Both the position numbers and the translations under genes were made by a program. 64,000 bases of DNA. Origin: Actinomadura luteofluorescens. GTDB taxonomy: Bacteria; Actinomycetota; Actinomycetes; Streptosporangiales; Streptosporangiaceae. Of this stretch, positions 9,347 through 18,085 are shown piece after piece; within the stretch, counting starts at the first letter, position 1, and every line of letters starts with the position of its first letter. Below the pieces are notes generated by a model. It saw only the letters and a program-made list of their open reading frames with translations, searched no databases and was not told where the DNA came from. The DNA lies in NCBI RefSeq assembly GCF_013409365.1, contig NZ_JACCBA010000001.1, positions 4,650,001 through 4,714,000 of the forward strand. The letters are read 5' to 3'.

Positions 9347-9856
9347 GTGGAAACAACGCACGTCGTCATAGAGAGCGTCGTAGGACCGCTCACCTTGGTC
9401 GCCACGGACGGCGGACTGTCCGGGCTCTACATGGAGATGCAGCGGCACCGCCCGTCCCAGGAGACGTTCGGCGCCCCAGGCGACCCTGAAGACGAGCCCT
9501 TCGCGACCGTCGCTGAACAGCTCAACGCGTACTTCGCAGGCGACCTGACCGAGTTCGACCTGCCGCTCCGCCTCCACGGGACGCCCTTCCAGGAGCGCGT
9601 CTGGGCCGCCCTGCAGGAGATCCCCTATGGCCAGACCATCACGTACGGCGAACTCGCCGTCGAGATCGGCAGCCCCACCGCGTCCCGCGCGGTCGGCCTC
9701 GCCAACGGGCGCAACCCGGTCGGCGTCATCGTCCCCTGCCACCGCGTCGTCGGCTCCACCGGCTCCCTCACCGGCTACGGGGGCGGCCTCGACCGCAAGC
9801 GGTACCTCCTCGACTTCGAGCGCAAGGTCCGGGCCACCGAGAACGCGCTGTTCTGA
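9347..9856 (+). CDS. ogt: Methylated-DNA-protein cysteine methyltransferase
   Basis: 169 residues. The C-terminal domain has the active-site motif PCHRV with acceptor Cys131, the preceding helix-turn-helix segment (YGQTITYGELA) and the arginine finger region SRAVGLANG. It repairs O6-methylguanine by irreversible transfer of the methyl group to the cysteine. The GTG start follows GAAGGA. The gene directly follows the Ada/AlkA gene and is probably expressed with it. Confidence 0.93.
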   Translation: METTHVVIESVVGPLTLVATDGGLSGLYMEMQRHRPSQETFGAPGDPEDEPFATVAEQLNAYFAGDLTEFDLPLRLHGTPFQERVWAALQEIPYGQTITYGELAVEIGSPTASRAVGLANGRNPVGVIVPCHRVVGSTGSLTGYGGGLDRKRYLLDFERKVRATENALF

Positions 9857-9931
9857 CCCTCGCGAAGGAATGTCGGAGCCCCGGGTTACCGTGCTCGTGA
9901 TGGCCGTCCAACCTGAGAAGGGCTGATCGAG

Positions 9932-11078
9932 GTGGAGTTCCGAGTCGAGCGCCAGACGTTCGCCGACGCAGTTGCGTGGGCCGCGCGGACGCTGCCGTCG
10001 CGTCCCGCGCTCCCCGTCCTCGCGGGCATGCTCATCGAGGTCACCGAGCAGGGCGAGCTCACCCTCGGCGCGTTCGACTACGAGGTGTCCGCCCACGCCA
10101 CCGACGAGGCCGCCGTGGCGGAGCCGGGCCGCGCCCTCGTCCCCGGGCGGCTGCTGTCCGACATCGTGCGCAACCTCCCGAACCAGCCCGTGGACGTCCT
10201 CACCAAGGGCTCCGAGGTCGTCGTCCGCTGCGGCCCCCGCCGAGTTCGGCCTCCTGACGCTGCCCGTCGAGGACTACCCCACCCTCCCCGAGCCGCCCGC
10301 CCGCGCCGGCACCGTCCCCGGCGACCTGTTCGCCGCCGCCGTCGCGCAGGTCACCCCCGCCGCCGGACGCGACGACACCCTGCCCATGCTCACCGGCGTC
10401 CGGATCGACATCGAGGGCGACACGATGTGGCTCGCCTGCACCGACCGGTACCGCATCGCCGCCCGCGAGCTGACCTGGTCCCCGGAGGAGCCCGGCTTCA
10501 CCGCCGGGGTCGTCGTCCCCGCCCGCACCCTCGCCGACACCGCCAAGGCGATCAGGCGCGGCGCGGAGGTCTCCATCGGCCTCGGCGGCACCGCCGACAC
10601 CCTCATCGGCATCTCCGGCGGCGGACGCAGCATGACCAGCCGCCTCCTCGACGACCAGTACATCAACTACCGGTCCCGGCTCACCGGCACCTGGACGTCG
10701 GTCGCCGAGATCCGGGTGGCCCCCTTCGTCGAGGCGATCAAGCGCGCCGCCCTCGTCACCGAGCGCGGCACCCCGATCCGGCTGGCCTTCACCGCCGACG
10801 AGGTCCGCATCCGCGCCGCCACCGGCGACTCGGCCCGCGCCAACGAGAGCGTCGGCGCCCAGCTCGACGGCGACGACATCGACATCGCGTTCGCCCCCCA
10901 GTACCTGCTCGACGGCCTCGCGGGCATCGACACCGAGTACGCCCGCCTCGAATGCACCGGCCCCACCAAGGCCGCCCTCCTCACCGCCATCCCCGACAAG
11001 AAGGACGACGAGCCCGACCCCGAGAACACCGACACCGGCTACCGCTACCTGGCCATGCCCGTCCGCCTGACCGGCTAG
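9932..11078 (+). pseudogene. DNA polymerase III beta sliding clamp paralogue, frameshifted
   Basis: The product reads as a beta clamp of about 380 residues, the usual length, but in two frames. From GTG 9932 the first 100 residues (MEFRVERQTFADAVAWAART to VDVLTKGSEVVVRCGP) are in one frame. From AEFGLLTLPVEDYP to the stop at 11078 they are in the next. The break coincides with a run of five C at 10234-10238; with four C the reading would be CGPAEFGLL without interruption. All three clamp domains are otherwise intact (DRYRIAARELTW, YINYRSRL, and the C-terminal YRYLAMPVRLTG). It follows the alkylation-repair genes, so it could be a damage-specific second clamp if the frameshift is a sequencing error. 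Confidence 0.8.
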
Positions 11079-11235
11079 CTGTGTTTCCGAGTCCCGGCCC
11101 ACTTCGCTCGCCTGGCGGCTCGCTACGTGACCGGTCCCCGGCGAAGGGGGATCGCTTCGCGATCAGCCTGGCTCCTCGGCGTTCTGCCCATGCGTGTGAC
11201 GGCCGACCGTGTCCTCGTGCAGGGAGGCGTGGCGG

Positions 11236-11919
11236 TCAGAGGTCGAGGACGGCCAGGACGAAGCGGACTTCCACGTCCTCCGCGTTGCCGTAGGAGTGGG
11301 GGCGGTCACCTACGAAGACGGCGGCCGTGCCGGCCTCGACGAGGTCCGTCCGGCCGTCCACGACCAGGGTGAGCGTGCCCTCCTGGACGTACACGATCTC
11401 CTTGGTGCCCGGTACGTGCGCGTCGCTCTCGCGCGTCTCGCCGGGTTGGAGCACCCAGTTCCACAGCTCCAGCGACGGCCGCGGGTCGCTGCCGGCCAGC
11501 AGCGTTCCCGTCCCGCCGTGTTCGCCCTGCCACAGCACGACGTGCCGCTCCGGCCGGAACATCCGCACCGGGGGCTCCTCCTCGACCTGCACGAGCCGGG
11601 TCAGCGGCACCCCGAGCGCGTCGGAGATCCGGATGAGCGTCCCCAGGTTCGGGTTGCCGCGCCCCTGCTCCAGCCCGACCAGCACGCCCTTGCTCACCCC
11701 GGCGCGCCCGGCGAGCTCGTCCAGGCTCCACCCGTGCCCGGCCCGCAGCGCCCGCACCGTTCGCGCGACGGCCTCGCCGATCGCCTCCGGCCCGCCCGAC
11801 CCGGTCTCCTGCCCGCTCAACCCCGGCCTCCCGCCCGCACGGCCGCGCACGGGCCGTGATCCGACGTCCCCCACGATCCCACCATCGCCGGTTGAGGCGT
11901 GCGCCGTCTCCGAGCTCAC
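11236..11919 (-). CDS. XRE-cupin transcriptional regulator
   Basis: 227 residues. An unstructured N-terminus of about 45 residues leads into an XRE helix-turn-helix (AIGEAVARTVRALRAGHGWS, then LAGRAGVSKGVLVGLEQG and NPNLGTLIRISDALGVPL). A C-terminal cupin_2 domain follows (WVLQPGETRESDAHVPGTKE, with GDRPHSYGN). The family regulates small metabolite or amino-acid pathways; the cupin probably senses the ligand. The long N-terminus suggests a downstream start may be used, for example near residue 40. It lies next to the broken hydrolase but no target is evident. Confidence 0.85.
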   Translation of the reverse strand: MSSETAHASTGDGGIVGDVGSRPVRGRAGGRPGLSGQETGSGGPEAIGEAVARTVRALRAGHGWSLDELAGRAGVSKGVLVGLEQGRGNPNLGTLIRISDALGVPLTRLVQVEEEPPVRMFRPERHVVLWQGEHGGTGTLLAGSDPRPSLELWNWVLQPGETRESDAHVPGTKEIVYVQEGTLTLVVDGRTDLVEAGTAAVFVGDRPHSYGNAEDVEVRFVLAVLDL

Positions 11920-11958
11920 GACTGAATGCTCACCACGGACCGGTACCGGTTCGCGTGG

Positions 11959-13163
11959 TCACGCGAGGTGGGGGACCGTGCCGGCGGCCAGGCCGTGGAC
12001 CCAGTCGAAGATCACCTCGTGGGCCTGCTGGAGGGCGCCGTTCTGGCAGTGCAGGTGCCCGCCGCCGGCCTCGGCGAAGGTGTGCACCCGTGCCGAGCGG
12101 GCGCCGGTGAGCCGGGCGGCGAAGTCGTGGCCGAGCGCGGGGTCGTAGAAGTGCTCGCGCTCGGCCAGCAGGACGAGGCAGTCCGCGGTGATCTCGCCGG
12201 CCCAGTGACGGTCGTCGAAGGGGCGCATCGCGTCGATCAGGCCGGGCAGCGTCGCGGCGCCGAACGTCCATAGCGCGTTGCCGATCCCCCAGCGAACCTG
12301 GGCGTCGAACCTGCCGTACAGGGGGACGGCGCGCCGCATCCACCACGGCATGCGCTGGAACGCGCCGCGCACCGGCCGGGGCACGTTGTGCAGGAACGCG
12401 CGGTGAGCATGCCGGGGAAGTAGTCGTACAGGACGACACCGTCGTAGCGCGGTTCGAACGCGGCGGCCCGGGCGAGGAGGTGGCCGCCGAAGCTGATGCC
12501 GACGCCGACCAGGAGCCGGGGCTCGACGAGGCCGCCCAGCCAGTCGAGCACGGCCCGGGTGGGGCGCTCCCATTCGGCGGTGAACGGCATGCCGTGCTCG
12601 CGCAGCGCCGACCCCTGTCCCGGGCCGGTGAACATCAGGACGCGGTGGCCGCGCCGCACCGCCGCGGCGCCGATCATGAAGTACAGCTCCTCAAGGGTGG
12701 AGTCGAAACCCCCCTGCACGACCAGCACCGTGCGGGTGTCCGGGCCGGCGGGGCGCATGAACAGGGCCTCCAGGTCGGCGCCGTCGTAGGGGATGCGGGC
12801 GCGGGTGACGTCCATGCCTAGGGCGTCCATCCCGGCGTCGAACAGGTCGGCGCCGGCCGTGGCGGCCGCGGCGCGGCGCGGGTCCGCCGCATCCAGGAAG
12901 AACTCGGCCTGCCTCAGGTAGTTGGCGGCCCGGAGCAGCGCGGTGCCCCGGGAGACGGGCTCGCCGTATGTCCGTCCTCGCGCCGCGACGCGGTCCGCCA
13001 TCGCCGACCATTCGCGGTACCACGACTCGAAGTCGCCTCGGCGGACCCGTGCCATGACGGCGGCGACCTCGCCGAACTCGCCGCCGTCGTAGGCCGCGGC
13101 CCACAGCCCGCGCAGCGCCTCGAAGTCGAACGCGGGCGTCCGGGAGAACCTGATCCTGCGCAT
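11959..13163 (-). pseudogene. Alpha/beta hydrolase, frameshifted
   Basis: About 400 residues of an alpha/beta hydrolase of the actinobacterial single-domain type with a helical N-terminal cap. The nucleophile elbow is VGVGISFGGHLLA. The catalytic Asp region (VLLAEREHFYDPALG) and His (GGGHLHCQ) are in a different frame. The first frame holds through VLYDYFPGML; homology resumes one base out of phase at AFLHNVPRPVRGAF. One base is therefore missing around 12396-12410. ATG 13163 is preferred; ATG 13184 lies inside the operator palindrome. The gene is divergent from a MarR repressor and shares its operators, so it is probably the regulated target. Confidence 0.72.
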
Positions 13164-13176
13164 CCCGACCCATTTC

Positions 13177-13242
13177 CATGTCATGACACATATTCGGCGG
13201 GCGACCAGCCTATGCATGTCATGACACATAAAGCAATAGACT
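13177..13242. promoter_or_regulatory. Divergent promoter with two identical palindromic MarR operators
   Basis: A 16-bp sequence with the perfect palindrome TGTCATGACA at its core occurs twice, at 13177-13192 and 13215-13230, 38 bp apart. On the minus strand TTGCTT (13231-13236) and TAGGCT (13207-13212) form a promoter with an 18-bp spacer, and the second palindrome sits inside it. On the plus strand TAGACT (13237-13242) lies 7 bases before the GTG of the MarR gene, so its transcript is probably leaderless. The layout fits autorepression and repression of the hydrolase by one MarR dimer per site. Confidence 0.75.
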
Positions 13243-13248
13243 CCCCCC

Positions 13249-13686
13249 GTGGAGCCCGTACTCGAACTGCTCATGGCCCTGAAGACCGCGCAGCGGGAGG
13301 TCGAGCGGCGGTTCAACCACCTGCTGCGCCCCTTCGGCGTCACCGCCGTCCAGGCCGAGGCGCTGCTGATCATCGCCGACGGGCAGCCGGTCTCCATCGC
13401 CGACCTCGGCGCCCGGATGGCCGCCGACCCCGGCCACCCCAGCCGGCTCACCGACCGGCTCGCCGCCGCCGGGTGGATCGAGCGCCGCCCCTCGCCGGCC
13501 GACGGGCGCCGGACCGACCTCACCCTCACCCCGGACGGCCGCGACCTCGTCCAGCGCGTCGTCGCCGCCCGGAAGCCCTACTTCGACCGGGCGGCCGCCG
13601 CGCTCGTCGAGGCCGGCCTCGTCGACGTCCTGCCGGACGTCCGGCGCCTGCTCGACCTGGTCCGCGCGCTCCCCGAACCCGAGTGA
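13249..13686 (+). CDS. MarR-family regulator
   Basis: 145 residues with the winged helix of MarR proteins. The recognition region is VSIADLGARMAADPGHPSRLTDRL and the wing is IERRPSPADGRRTDLTLTPDGRDL. The GTG start is the probable transcript start as well. It almost certainly binds the two TGTCATGACA palindromes upstream and so controls itself and the divergent hydrolase gene; the inducer is unknown. Confidence 0.88.
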   Translation: MEPVLELLMALKTAQREVERRFNHLLRPFGVTAVQAEALLIIADGQPVSIADLGARMAADPGHPSRLTDRLAAAGWIERRPSPADGRRTDLTLTPDGRDLVQRVVAARKPYFDRAAAALVEAGLVDVLPDVRRLLDLVRALPEPE

Positions 13687-13757
13687 GCGCCCAGGAGAAC
13701 AACCGGCCGCGTCCGCGTGTTGGAGAGGAGGCCTCCCAGGAACGCCCGTTCGGTCGG

Positions 13758-13783
13758 TATGATGAACTATTGAGTTCACTCAA
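13758..13783 (+). promoter_or_regulatory. Promoter with overlapping inverted repeat upstream of the B3/B4 gene
   Basis: TATGAT (13758-13763) is a near-consensus -10 box. Just downstream, over the expected transcript start, lies the inverted repeat TTGAGT-TC-ACTCAA (13770-13783). A repressor bound there would block initiation. No regulator gene is adjacent apart from the MarR gene, whose own operator is different. The gene starts at 13810 after GGAGGGGAG. Confidence 0.5.
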
Positions 13784-13809
13784 ATGACCGTCCGGAGGGG
13801 AGTAACGGG

Positions 13810-14475
13810 ATGCTGGAGCGGATCGTGGTCGACGAGGCCGTGCGGGAACTGCGTCCCGACTTCGCCGTGCTCGTCATGACCGCCGAAGGGCTGGAGAACG
13901 GCCCGAGCGACGAGGCCGGCGAGGGATGGCTGGCCGAGGCGGCGCGGGCGGCGGACGCCGACGACCCGCACGTCGAGGCGTGGCGCGCGGCCTACCGGGC
14001 GTTCGGGGCCAAGCCGCAGCGGACCCGGCCCTCGGTGGACGCGCTGCTGCGCCGCGCCGACGCGCTCCCGTCCATCAACAGGGTCGTGGACGCCTACAAC
14101 GCGGTGAGCGTCGAGTACGCGCTCCCCATCGGCGGCGAGGACCTGGACGCCTACCGGGGCCCTGCGCTGCTGGTCAGGGCCACCGGCGACGAGCCGTTCG
14201 ACGTGATCGCGGGCGGCGAGCCCGCGGTCGAGCACCCGAACCCCGGCGAGGTCGTCTGGCGGGACGACCAGGGCGTCACCTGCCGGCGCTGGAACTGGCG
14301 CCAGTGCGTCCGGACGCGGTTGACGGAGACCACGAAGAACGGCCTGTTCCTCCTCGAACGCCTTGAGCCGTACCCCCTCGACCGGCTGGCCGAGGCGGGC
14401 GACCGGCTCGCGGAGCGGCTGCGGACGATCTCGCCCGGGGCACGGATCGAGACCAGGCTGATCGGCGGGCGGTGA
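13810..14475 (+). CDS. B3/B4 domain protein (PheRS beta-like tRNA editing fold)
   Basis: 221 residues matching the free-standing B3/B4 domain found in the editing region of phenylalanyl-tRNA synthetase beta subunits: RRADALPSINRVVDAYNAVSVEYALPIGGEDLD, residues with the D-x-Y-x-G segment, and the closing WNWRQCVRTRLTETTKN. Stand-alone members may clear mischarged tRNA or bind tRNA; this is not shown for the present protein. ATG 13810 follows GGAGGGGAGTAACGGG. Its stop overlaps the start of the EamA transporter gene (TGATG), so the two are translationally coupled. Confidence 0.8.
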   Translation: MLERIVVDEAVRELRPDFAVLVMTAEGLENGPSDEAGEGWLAEAARAADADDPHVEAWRAAYRAFGAKPQRTRPSVDALLRRADALPSINRVVDAYNAVSVEYALPIGGEDLDAYRGPALLVRATGDEPFDVIAGGEPAVEHPNPGEVVWRDDQGVTCRRWNWRQCVRTRLTETTKNGLFLLERLEPYPLDRLAEAGDRLAERLRTISPGARIETRLIGGR

Positions 14476-15353
14476 TGGTCACGGTTCTCGCCCTGGCCGC
14501 CGCCCTCGCCTACGGGGTCGCCGACTTCCTCGGCGGCACCGTGACCCGCGGATCGACCGCGATCAGAGCCCTGACCTGGTGCGTTCCGATCGGGCTGGCG
14601 GTCGTGCTGGTGGCGGCGCTGCTCACCGGCGGGGACGTGAGCCCCGGGCCGATGGCCTGGGGCTTCGTGGCCGGCCTCTGCGGCGGCGGCGGACTGATCG
14701 CGTTCTACCGTGCCCTCGCGCGGGGCCCGATGAGCGTGGTGGCGCCGGTGTCGGCGCTGGCCGCGGCCGTGATCCCGGTCGCCGTGGGCGTCGCCCAGGG
14801 CGAGCGGCTGGACGCGTCCGTCCTGCTCGGCGTCCTGCTCTGCCTCGTCGCGATCGGCCTGGTCAGCATGGAGGCCGGCGGCGTGGGGGAGCCCGCGGCG
14901 GGCGCGGCGAAACGGCGGCGGCTCCTCGACTCGGGCCCGGTGATGGCCGGCCTGTCCGGTAGCTGCTTCGGCGTCTTCTTCGTCCTGCTGAAGGAGGCGG
15001 GGGACGGCACCGGGCTCTGGCCGATCGTCGGCGCCCGCCTCGGCAACCTCGCGATCGTGGCGGTCGCGCTGCTGTTCCTGGCGGCCCGCGGCGGCAACGC
15101 GGGCCCGAAGCTGTCCGGCCGGACGCTGATCGTCCTGGCGCTCCTGTCCGGCAGCCTGGACGCGGGGGCGAACGTGCTGTACTTCCTCGCGGTCCACAAC
15201 GGCATGCTCAGTCTCGCGGCCGTCCTGACGTCCCTCTACCCGGCGATCACCGTCCTGCTGGCGAGAGTCGCCTACAGCGAGCGCCTGCGAGCCGTCCAAC
15301 GCGTCGGCATGGCCGTCGCCGTAGCCGGCGTGGCCCTCGTCACGGTCGGGTGA
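14475..15353 (+). CDS. EamA/DMT-family transporter
   Basis: 292 residues with ten predicted membrane helices in two EamA repeats; the duplicate motif is AYGVADFLGG in the first half and SGSCFGVFFVLLKEAG in the second. The second repeat ends with VLTSLYPAITVLLARVAYSERL, typical of drug/metabolite exporters in the 10-TMS group. It probably exports small metabolites or amino acids. Start ATG 14475 overlaps the preceding stop by one base; GTG 14472 is the alternative. Coupling to a tRNA-editing-like protein might hint at handling of a toxic amino acid analogue (inference). Confidence 0.82.
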   Translation: MVTVLALAAALAYGVADFLGGTVTRGSTAIRALTWCVPIGLAVVLVAALLTGGDVSPGPMAWGFVAGLCGGGGLIAFYRALARGPMSVVAPVSALAAAVIPVAVGVAQGERLDASVLLGVLLCLVAIGLVSMEAGGVGEPAAGAAKRRRLLDSGPVMAGLSGSCFGVFFVLLKEAGDGTGLWPIVGARLGNLAIVAVALLFLAARGGNAGPKLSGRTLIVLALLSGSLDAGANVLYFLAVHNGMLSLAAVLTSLYPAITVLLARVAYSERLRAVQRVGMAVAVAGVALVTVG

Positions 15354-15448
15354 CGGCTGCTCAGGATCGCCGAGCCGCTCCCAGGAGCTGCGACATCGCA
15401 GTTCCTGCCGAACCGGCATCAGCCTGCGGCCGGAGACCAAAGAGTGGA

Positions 15449-15470
15449 GGCCCGGCAGATCTGCCGGGCC
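15449..15470. terminator. Perfect 22-bp palindrome, probable terminator
   Basis: A perfect GC-rich palindrome centred on AGATCT lies between the convergent EamA gene and the small minus-strand gene. As RNA it would form a 9-bp stem with a GAUC loop from either strand, so it could end transcription in both directions. No U-tract follows, as is usual in actinomycetes. Confidence 0.55.
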
Positions 15471-15504
15471 CCGGGCTGGGCGACAGCCGGCGCCTTCGCG
15501 CCGA

Positions 15505-15693
15505 CTACCGCTGCTCCTCGACGACGGTCGTGTCCGTCGTGCGCCGGGCGGCATCCGAGCCGGTGCGCCCGTCGCGGTCACCGGTCGAGACGCGGCTGCG
15601 GCCGCTGGCTTCGGTCTCGATCCCGTAGACGGTGGGGTTGGCGGGGTCGTCGAAGCGCTCGACGTTCGAGATCCCGAAAACGAGTCCGCTCAT
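15505..15693 (-). CDS. Small hypothetical protein, 62 aa
   Basis: I do not recognise this protein. It starts with ATG 15693, preceded by AAAGGTG at 9 bases. The N-terminal half is apolar and aromatic with acidic residues (MSGLVFGISNVERFDDPA, then TVYGIETE). The C-terminal half is a polar run rich in Ser, Thr, Arg and Asp (SGRSRVSTGDRDGR). There is no signal peptide or membrane segment. An N-terminal conserved-looking block with a Ser/Thr-rich tail is reminiscent of RiPP precursors, but no modification enzyme is nearby, so this is only a possibility. Confidence 0.45.
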   Translation of the reverse strand: MSGLVFGISNVERFDDPANPTVYGIETEASGRSRVSTGDRDGRTGSDAARRTTDTTVVEEQR

Positions 15694-16264
15694 GGCAGTT
15701 TCACCTTTGTCTCTGGTCTGGTCGCCTCGTCCGGTCGATGTCCGGACGAGCCAGCCGTGGGGTTCGGCTGTAGATGACTGTGCGGCCACGGCGGAAGAAC
15801 GCACGCACGGACGGCCGCCGGCGGCCGGGAAAGTGCGAAGGCCGCCGTCCTGGGATCGGGCGGCGGCGGGTCTCGAAGCGCGCCAGGCGCGAAAGCGAGG
15901 CGTGTCCATCCCCGGCTCATGCGCAGGCAGAGCACGGCGCGGGCCATTGCCGACCGGCCTCGCTCCCTGAGGAGTGGCGTGTTCCGGGACGCTATTCATG
16001 AACTCGTTAGCGTGCATCTCGTCACCGGCCGCAACGGCTGGAAGCCGGGTATCGATGTCGGTGCGGACGACTGGTCGGCAGAGGAATCCGCGGCCGCGGT
16101 CTTCCCACCTGCATAGGCCGTCGCGCAGCCCGGTGCCGCCGTTATGAGGACGCCGGAGTCCGTCGAATCCTTGAGGGACGCGGCGGTCCGGATGATCTCT
16201 GGAAAAGGGGGCGTCCGGCGGTGTATGCATGATCTGACATTCGCGGACCGTCAGGGGAGGTGCA
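15694..16264. other. Intergenic region, no gene supported
   Basis: This 570-base stretch separates the 62-residue gene from the divergent membrane kinase. Several frames stay open on both strands because of GC content, but none shows a good ribosome site with conserved-looking protein. It should hold both divergent promoters. The kinase start is preceded by GGGGAGG. Confidence 0.5.
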
Positions 16265-17803
16265 GTGCGTGCCGGGCTGAGACTGGCGGACAGGTACCGG
16301 CTCGACTCCCTGCTGGGGCGCGGCGGGATGGGCGAGGTGTGGCGCGGCCTGGACGAGCGGCTCGGCCGCCCGGTCGCGGTCAAGATCCTCACGGCGCCGG
16401 CGGGGGCGGACGCCCGGCTGATCAGCCGGTTCCGCCGGGAGGCGGAGATCATGGCCCGGCTCCGCCATCCGGGCATCGTCGTCGTCCATGACGCCGGCGA
16501 GGACGAGCAGCTGCTGTTCCTGGTGATGGAGCTCCTCGACGGCGAGGATCTGTCCGCGGTGCTGAAGCGCCACCCGCAGGGGCTGCCGGTCGACCGGGCG
16601 AGGCGGCTGACGGCGGGGATCGCCGACGCGCTGCACGCGGCTCACCAGCAGGGGGTGGTGCACCGCGACGTCAAGCCCGCCAACGTGATGGTCCGCCCCG
16701 GTGACCGGGTGACCGTCATGGACTTCGGAATCGCCCGATACGCCGACCAGGTCACGGAGCTGACCGGCAGCGCGATCCTCGGGACGCCCGCGTACATGGC
16801 GCCCGAGCAGTTCGAGAAGGCGCACGAGCCGACGCGGCAGACGGATCTGTACGCGCTGGGCGGGTTGCTGTTCGCGCTGCTCACCGGCCGGACGCCGTTC
16901 GACGGGGACAGCCTGCGCGCACTGATCCGTGAGATCGTTCTCAGCGATCCGCCGCGGCCGCGTGAGGTGCGTCCGGACGTTCCGGGAGATCTCGACGAAC
17001 TCGCGCACGCACTGCTGGCCAAGGATCCGCGGGACCGGCCGCCGGACGCCCGCGCCGTCGCCGAGCGGCTCCGTGCCGTTCCCGCACCCCCGTCAGTGCC
17101 GGGGCAGGCCGCGCCTCCGGGGCAGGCGTCGGTCCCGGAGCAGGTGCTGCCCCCGCCTTCGCCTCCGCCCCCCGGCCTGAGGACGAAGCCGATCGTGGAG
17201 GCTCCCACAGCGTCGGCGTCCGCGACGGTTGCCGGGAATCGGGATTCGCCGATCTCCCGGTGGGTCGGGCTCCTTGCGGCGGCCGGGATTCTCGCCGTGA
17301 TCACGGGTGGCGGGTTCCTGCTGCGGAACCCCATGGGGCTCTGGGTGGACGACGGGAAGTTCTCCACCGTCCCCGCGTGCGGCCGTCTCCCGACGCCGAG
17401 CATCCCCGACGCGAAGGTCTCGCTGACGAAGAGTCCGCAGGGCACCAAGGATTCGGCGGAGTGCACGTGGTCGGTCTTGCCCAAGGACTTCGCCGACAGG
17501 GGGAGCATTTCCCTCAAGTTCAAGCGGTACGGCAAGAAGAAATGGGAGTCGGGAGCCGACAACGCGCACGCGGCGTTCATCAGCGCGAGTCGGTGGGGCG
17601 CAACCCTCTCGGGGATAGGGGACGAGGGGAACTACATATCTCCACCGTCCAGCTTCGATGAGCCGCAGGTGATGTTCCGCGTTGACAATCTCACGGCCGA
17701 TATCAGCATCGTCGACCACGAACAGCAGAACGTCACTGAGAAGAACGAAACCGCCTATGCTGAACAGCTCGCAGCGGCGCTTCTCAACGAACCCGCGCGC
17801 TGA
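16265..17803 (+). CDS. Membrane Ser/Thr protein kinase, PknB type
   Basis: 512 residues. The N-terminal kinase domain (about 1-275) has GRGGMG (18-23), the ATP lysine in VAVK (K40), HRDVKPAN, MDFGIAR and GTPAYMAPEQ. A Pro-rich linker (about 280-330) leads to one membrane helix (WVGLLAAAGILAVITGGGFLL). The C-terminal domain of about 150 residues lies outside the cell. It carries two cysteines that could pair, one after FSTVPA and one in AECTW, resembling the DUF3558-like sensor of other actinobacterial kinases. It has no PASTA repeats, so it is not the cell-wall PknB. GTG 16265 follows GGGGAGG. Confidence 0.9.
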   Translation: MRAGLRLADRYRLDSLLGRGGMGEVWRGLDERLGRPVAVKILTAPAGADARLISRFRREAEIMARLRHPGIVVVHDAGEDEQLLFLVMELLDGEDLSAVLKRHPQGLPVDRARRLTAGIADALHAAHQQGVVHRDVKPANVMVRPGDRVTVMDFGIARYADQVTELTGSAILGTPAYMAPEQFEKAHEPTRQTDLYALGGLLFALLTGRTPFDGDSLRALIREIVLSDPPRPREVRPDVPGDLDELAHALLAKDPRDRPPDARAVAERLRAVPAPPSVPGQAAPPGQASVPEQVLPPPSPPPPGLRTKPIVEAPTASASATVAGNRDSPISRWVGLLAAAGILAVITGGGFLLRNPMGLWVDDGKFSTVPACGRLPTPSIPDAKVSLTKSPQGTKDSAECTWSVLPKDFADRGSISLKFKRYGKKKWESGADNAHAAFISASRWGATLSGIGDEGNYISPPSSFDEPQVMFRVDNLTADISIVDHEQQNVTEKNETAYAEQLAAALLNEPAR

Positions 17804-17928
17804 CCAGGGCGAGAGGCCCGAGCGCGACAGACGCCGTTACTCCCTCGGAGCTCGGCGACCGTGTCGCGGGGCTCCTCCGGGGACTCGCCGGGGATCACGA
17901 CGACCCCGAAGGCGGTCTAGAAAGCGTT

Positions 17929-17955
17929 GAGGGCGGGACCGTGGGTCCCGCCCTC
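17929..17955. terminator. Terminator hairpin between kinase gene and tRNA-Ser
   Basis: A perfect 12-bp stem, GAGGGCGGGACC with its complement, with loop GTG. It lies between the kinase gene and the convergent tRNA-Ser gene and can serve both. No U-tract follows. Confidence 0.75.
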
Positions 17956-17987
17956 TGTGCGTCTGGCCAGATGGACGGCCATCTGGG

Positions 17988-18075
17988 TGGCGGTGGTGGT
18001 GGGATTCGAACCCACGGAAGCTTGCACTTCACACGCTTTCGAGGCGTGCGCCCTCGTCCACTAGGCGACACCACC
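17988..18075 (-). tRNA. tRNA-Ser (anticodon CGA)
   Basis: An 88-base class II tRNA on the minus strand. The acceptor arm GGTGGTG pairs with CACCACC, followed by discriminator G and an encoded CCA. The anticodon stem CACGC/GCGTG encloses loop CTCGAAA with anticodon CGA, reading UCG. The T arm is GTGGG-TTCGAAT-CCCAC. A long variable arm typical of tRNA-Ser is present. It sits just downstream of tadA on the same strand. Confidence 0.95.
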
Positions 18076-18085
18076 GCGGGAGAGC

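Noticed and set aside
15505..16476. Extension of the 62-residue gene upstream to a 323-residue frame
   Set aside because: The extension has no conserved-looking sequence and a good ribosome site precedes the internal ATG at 15693.
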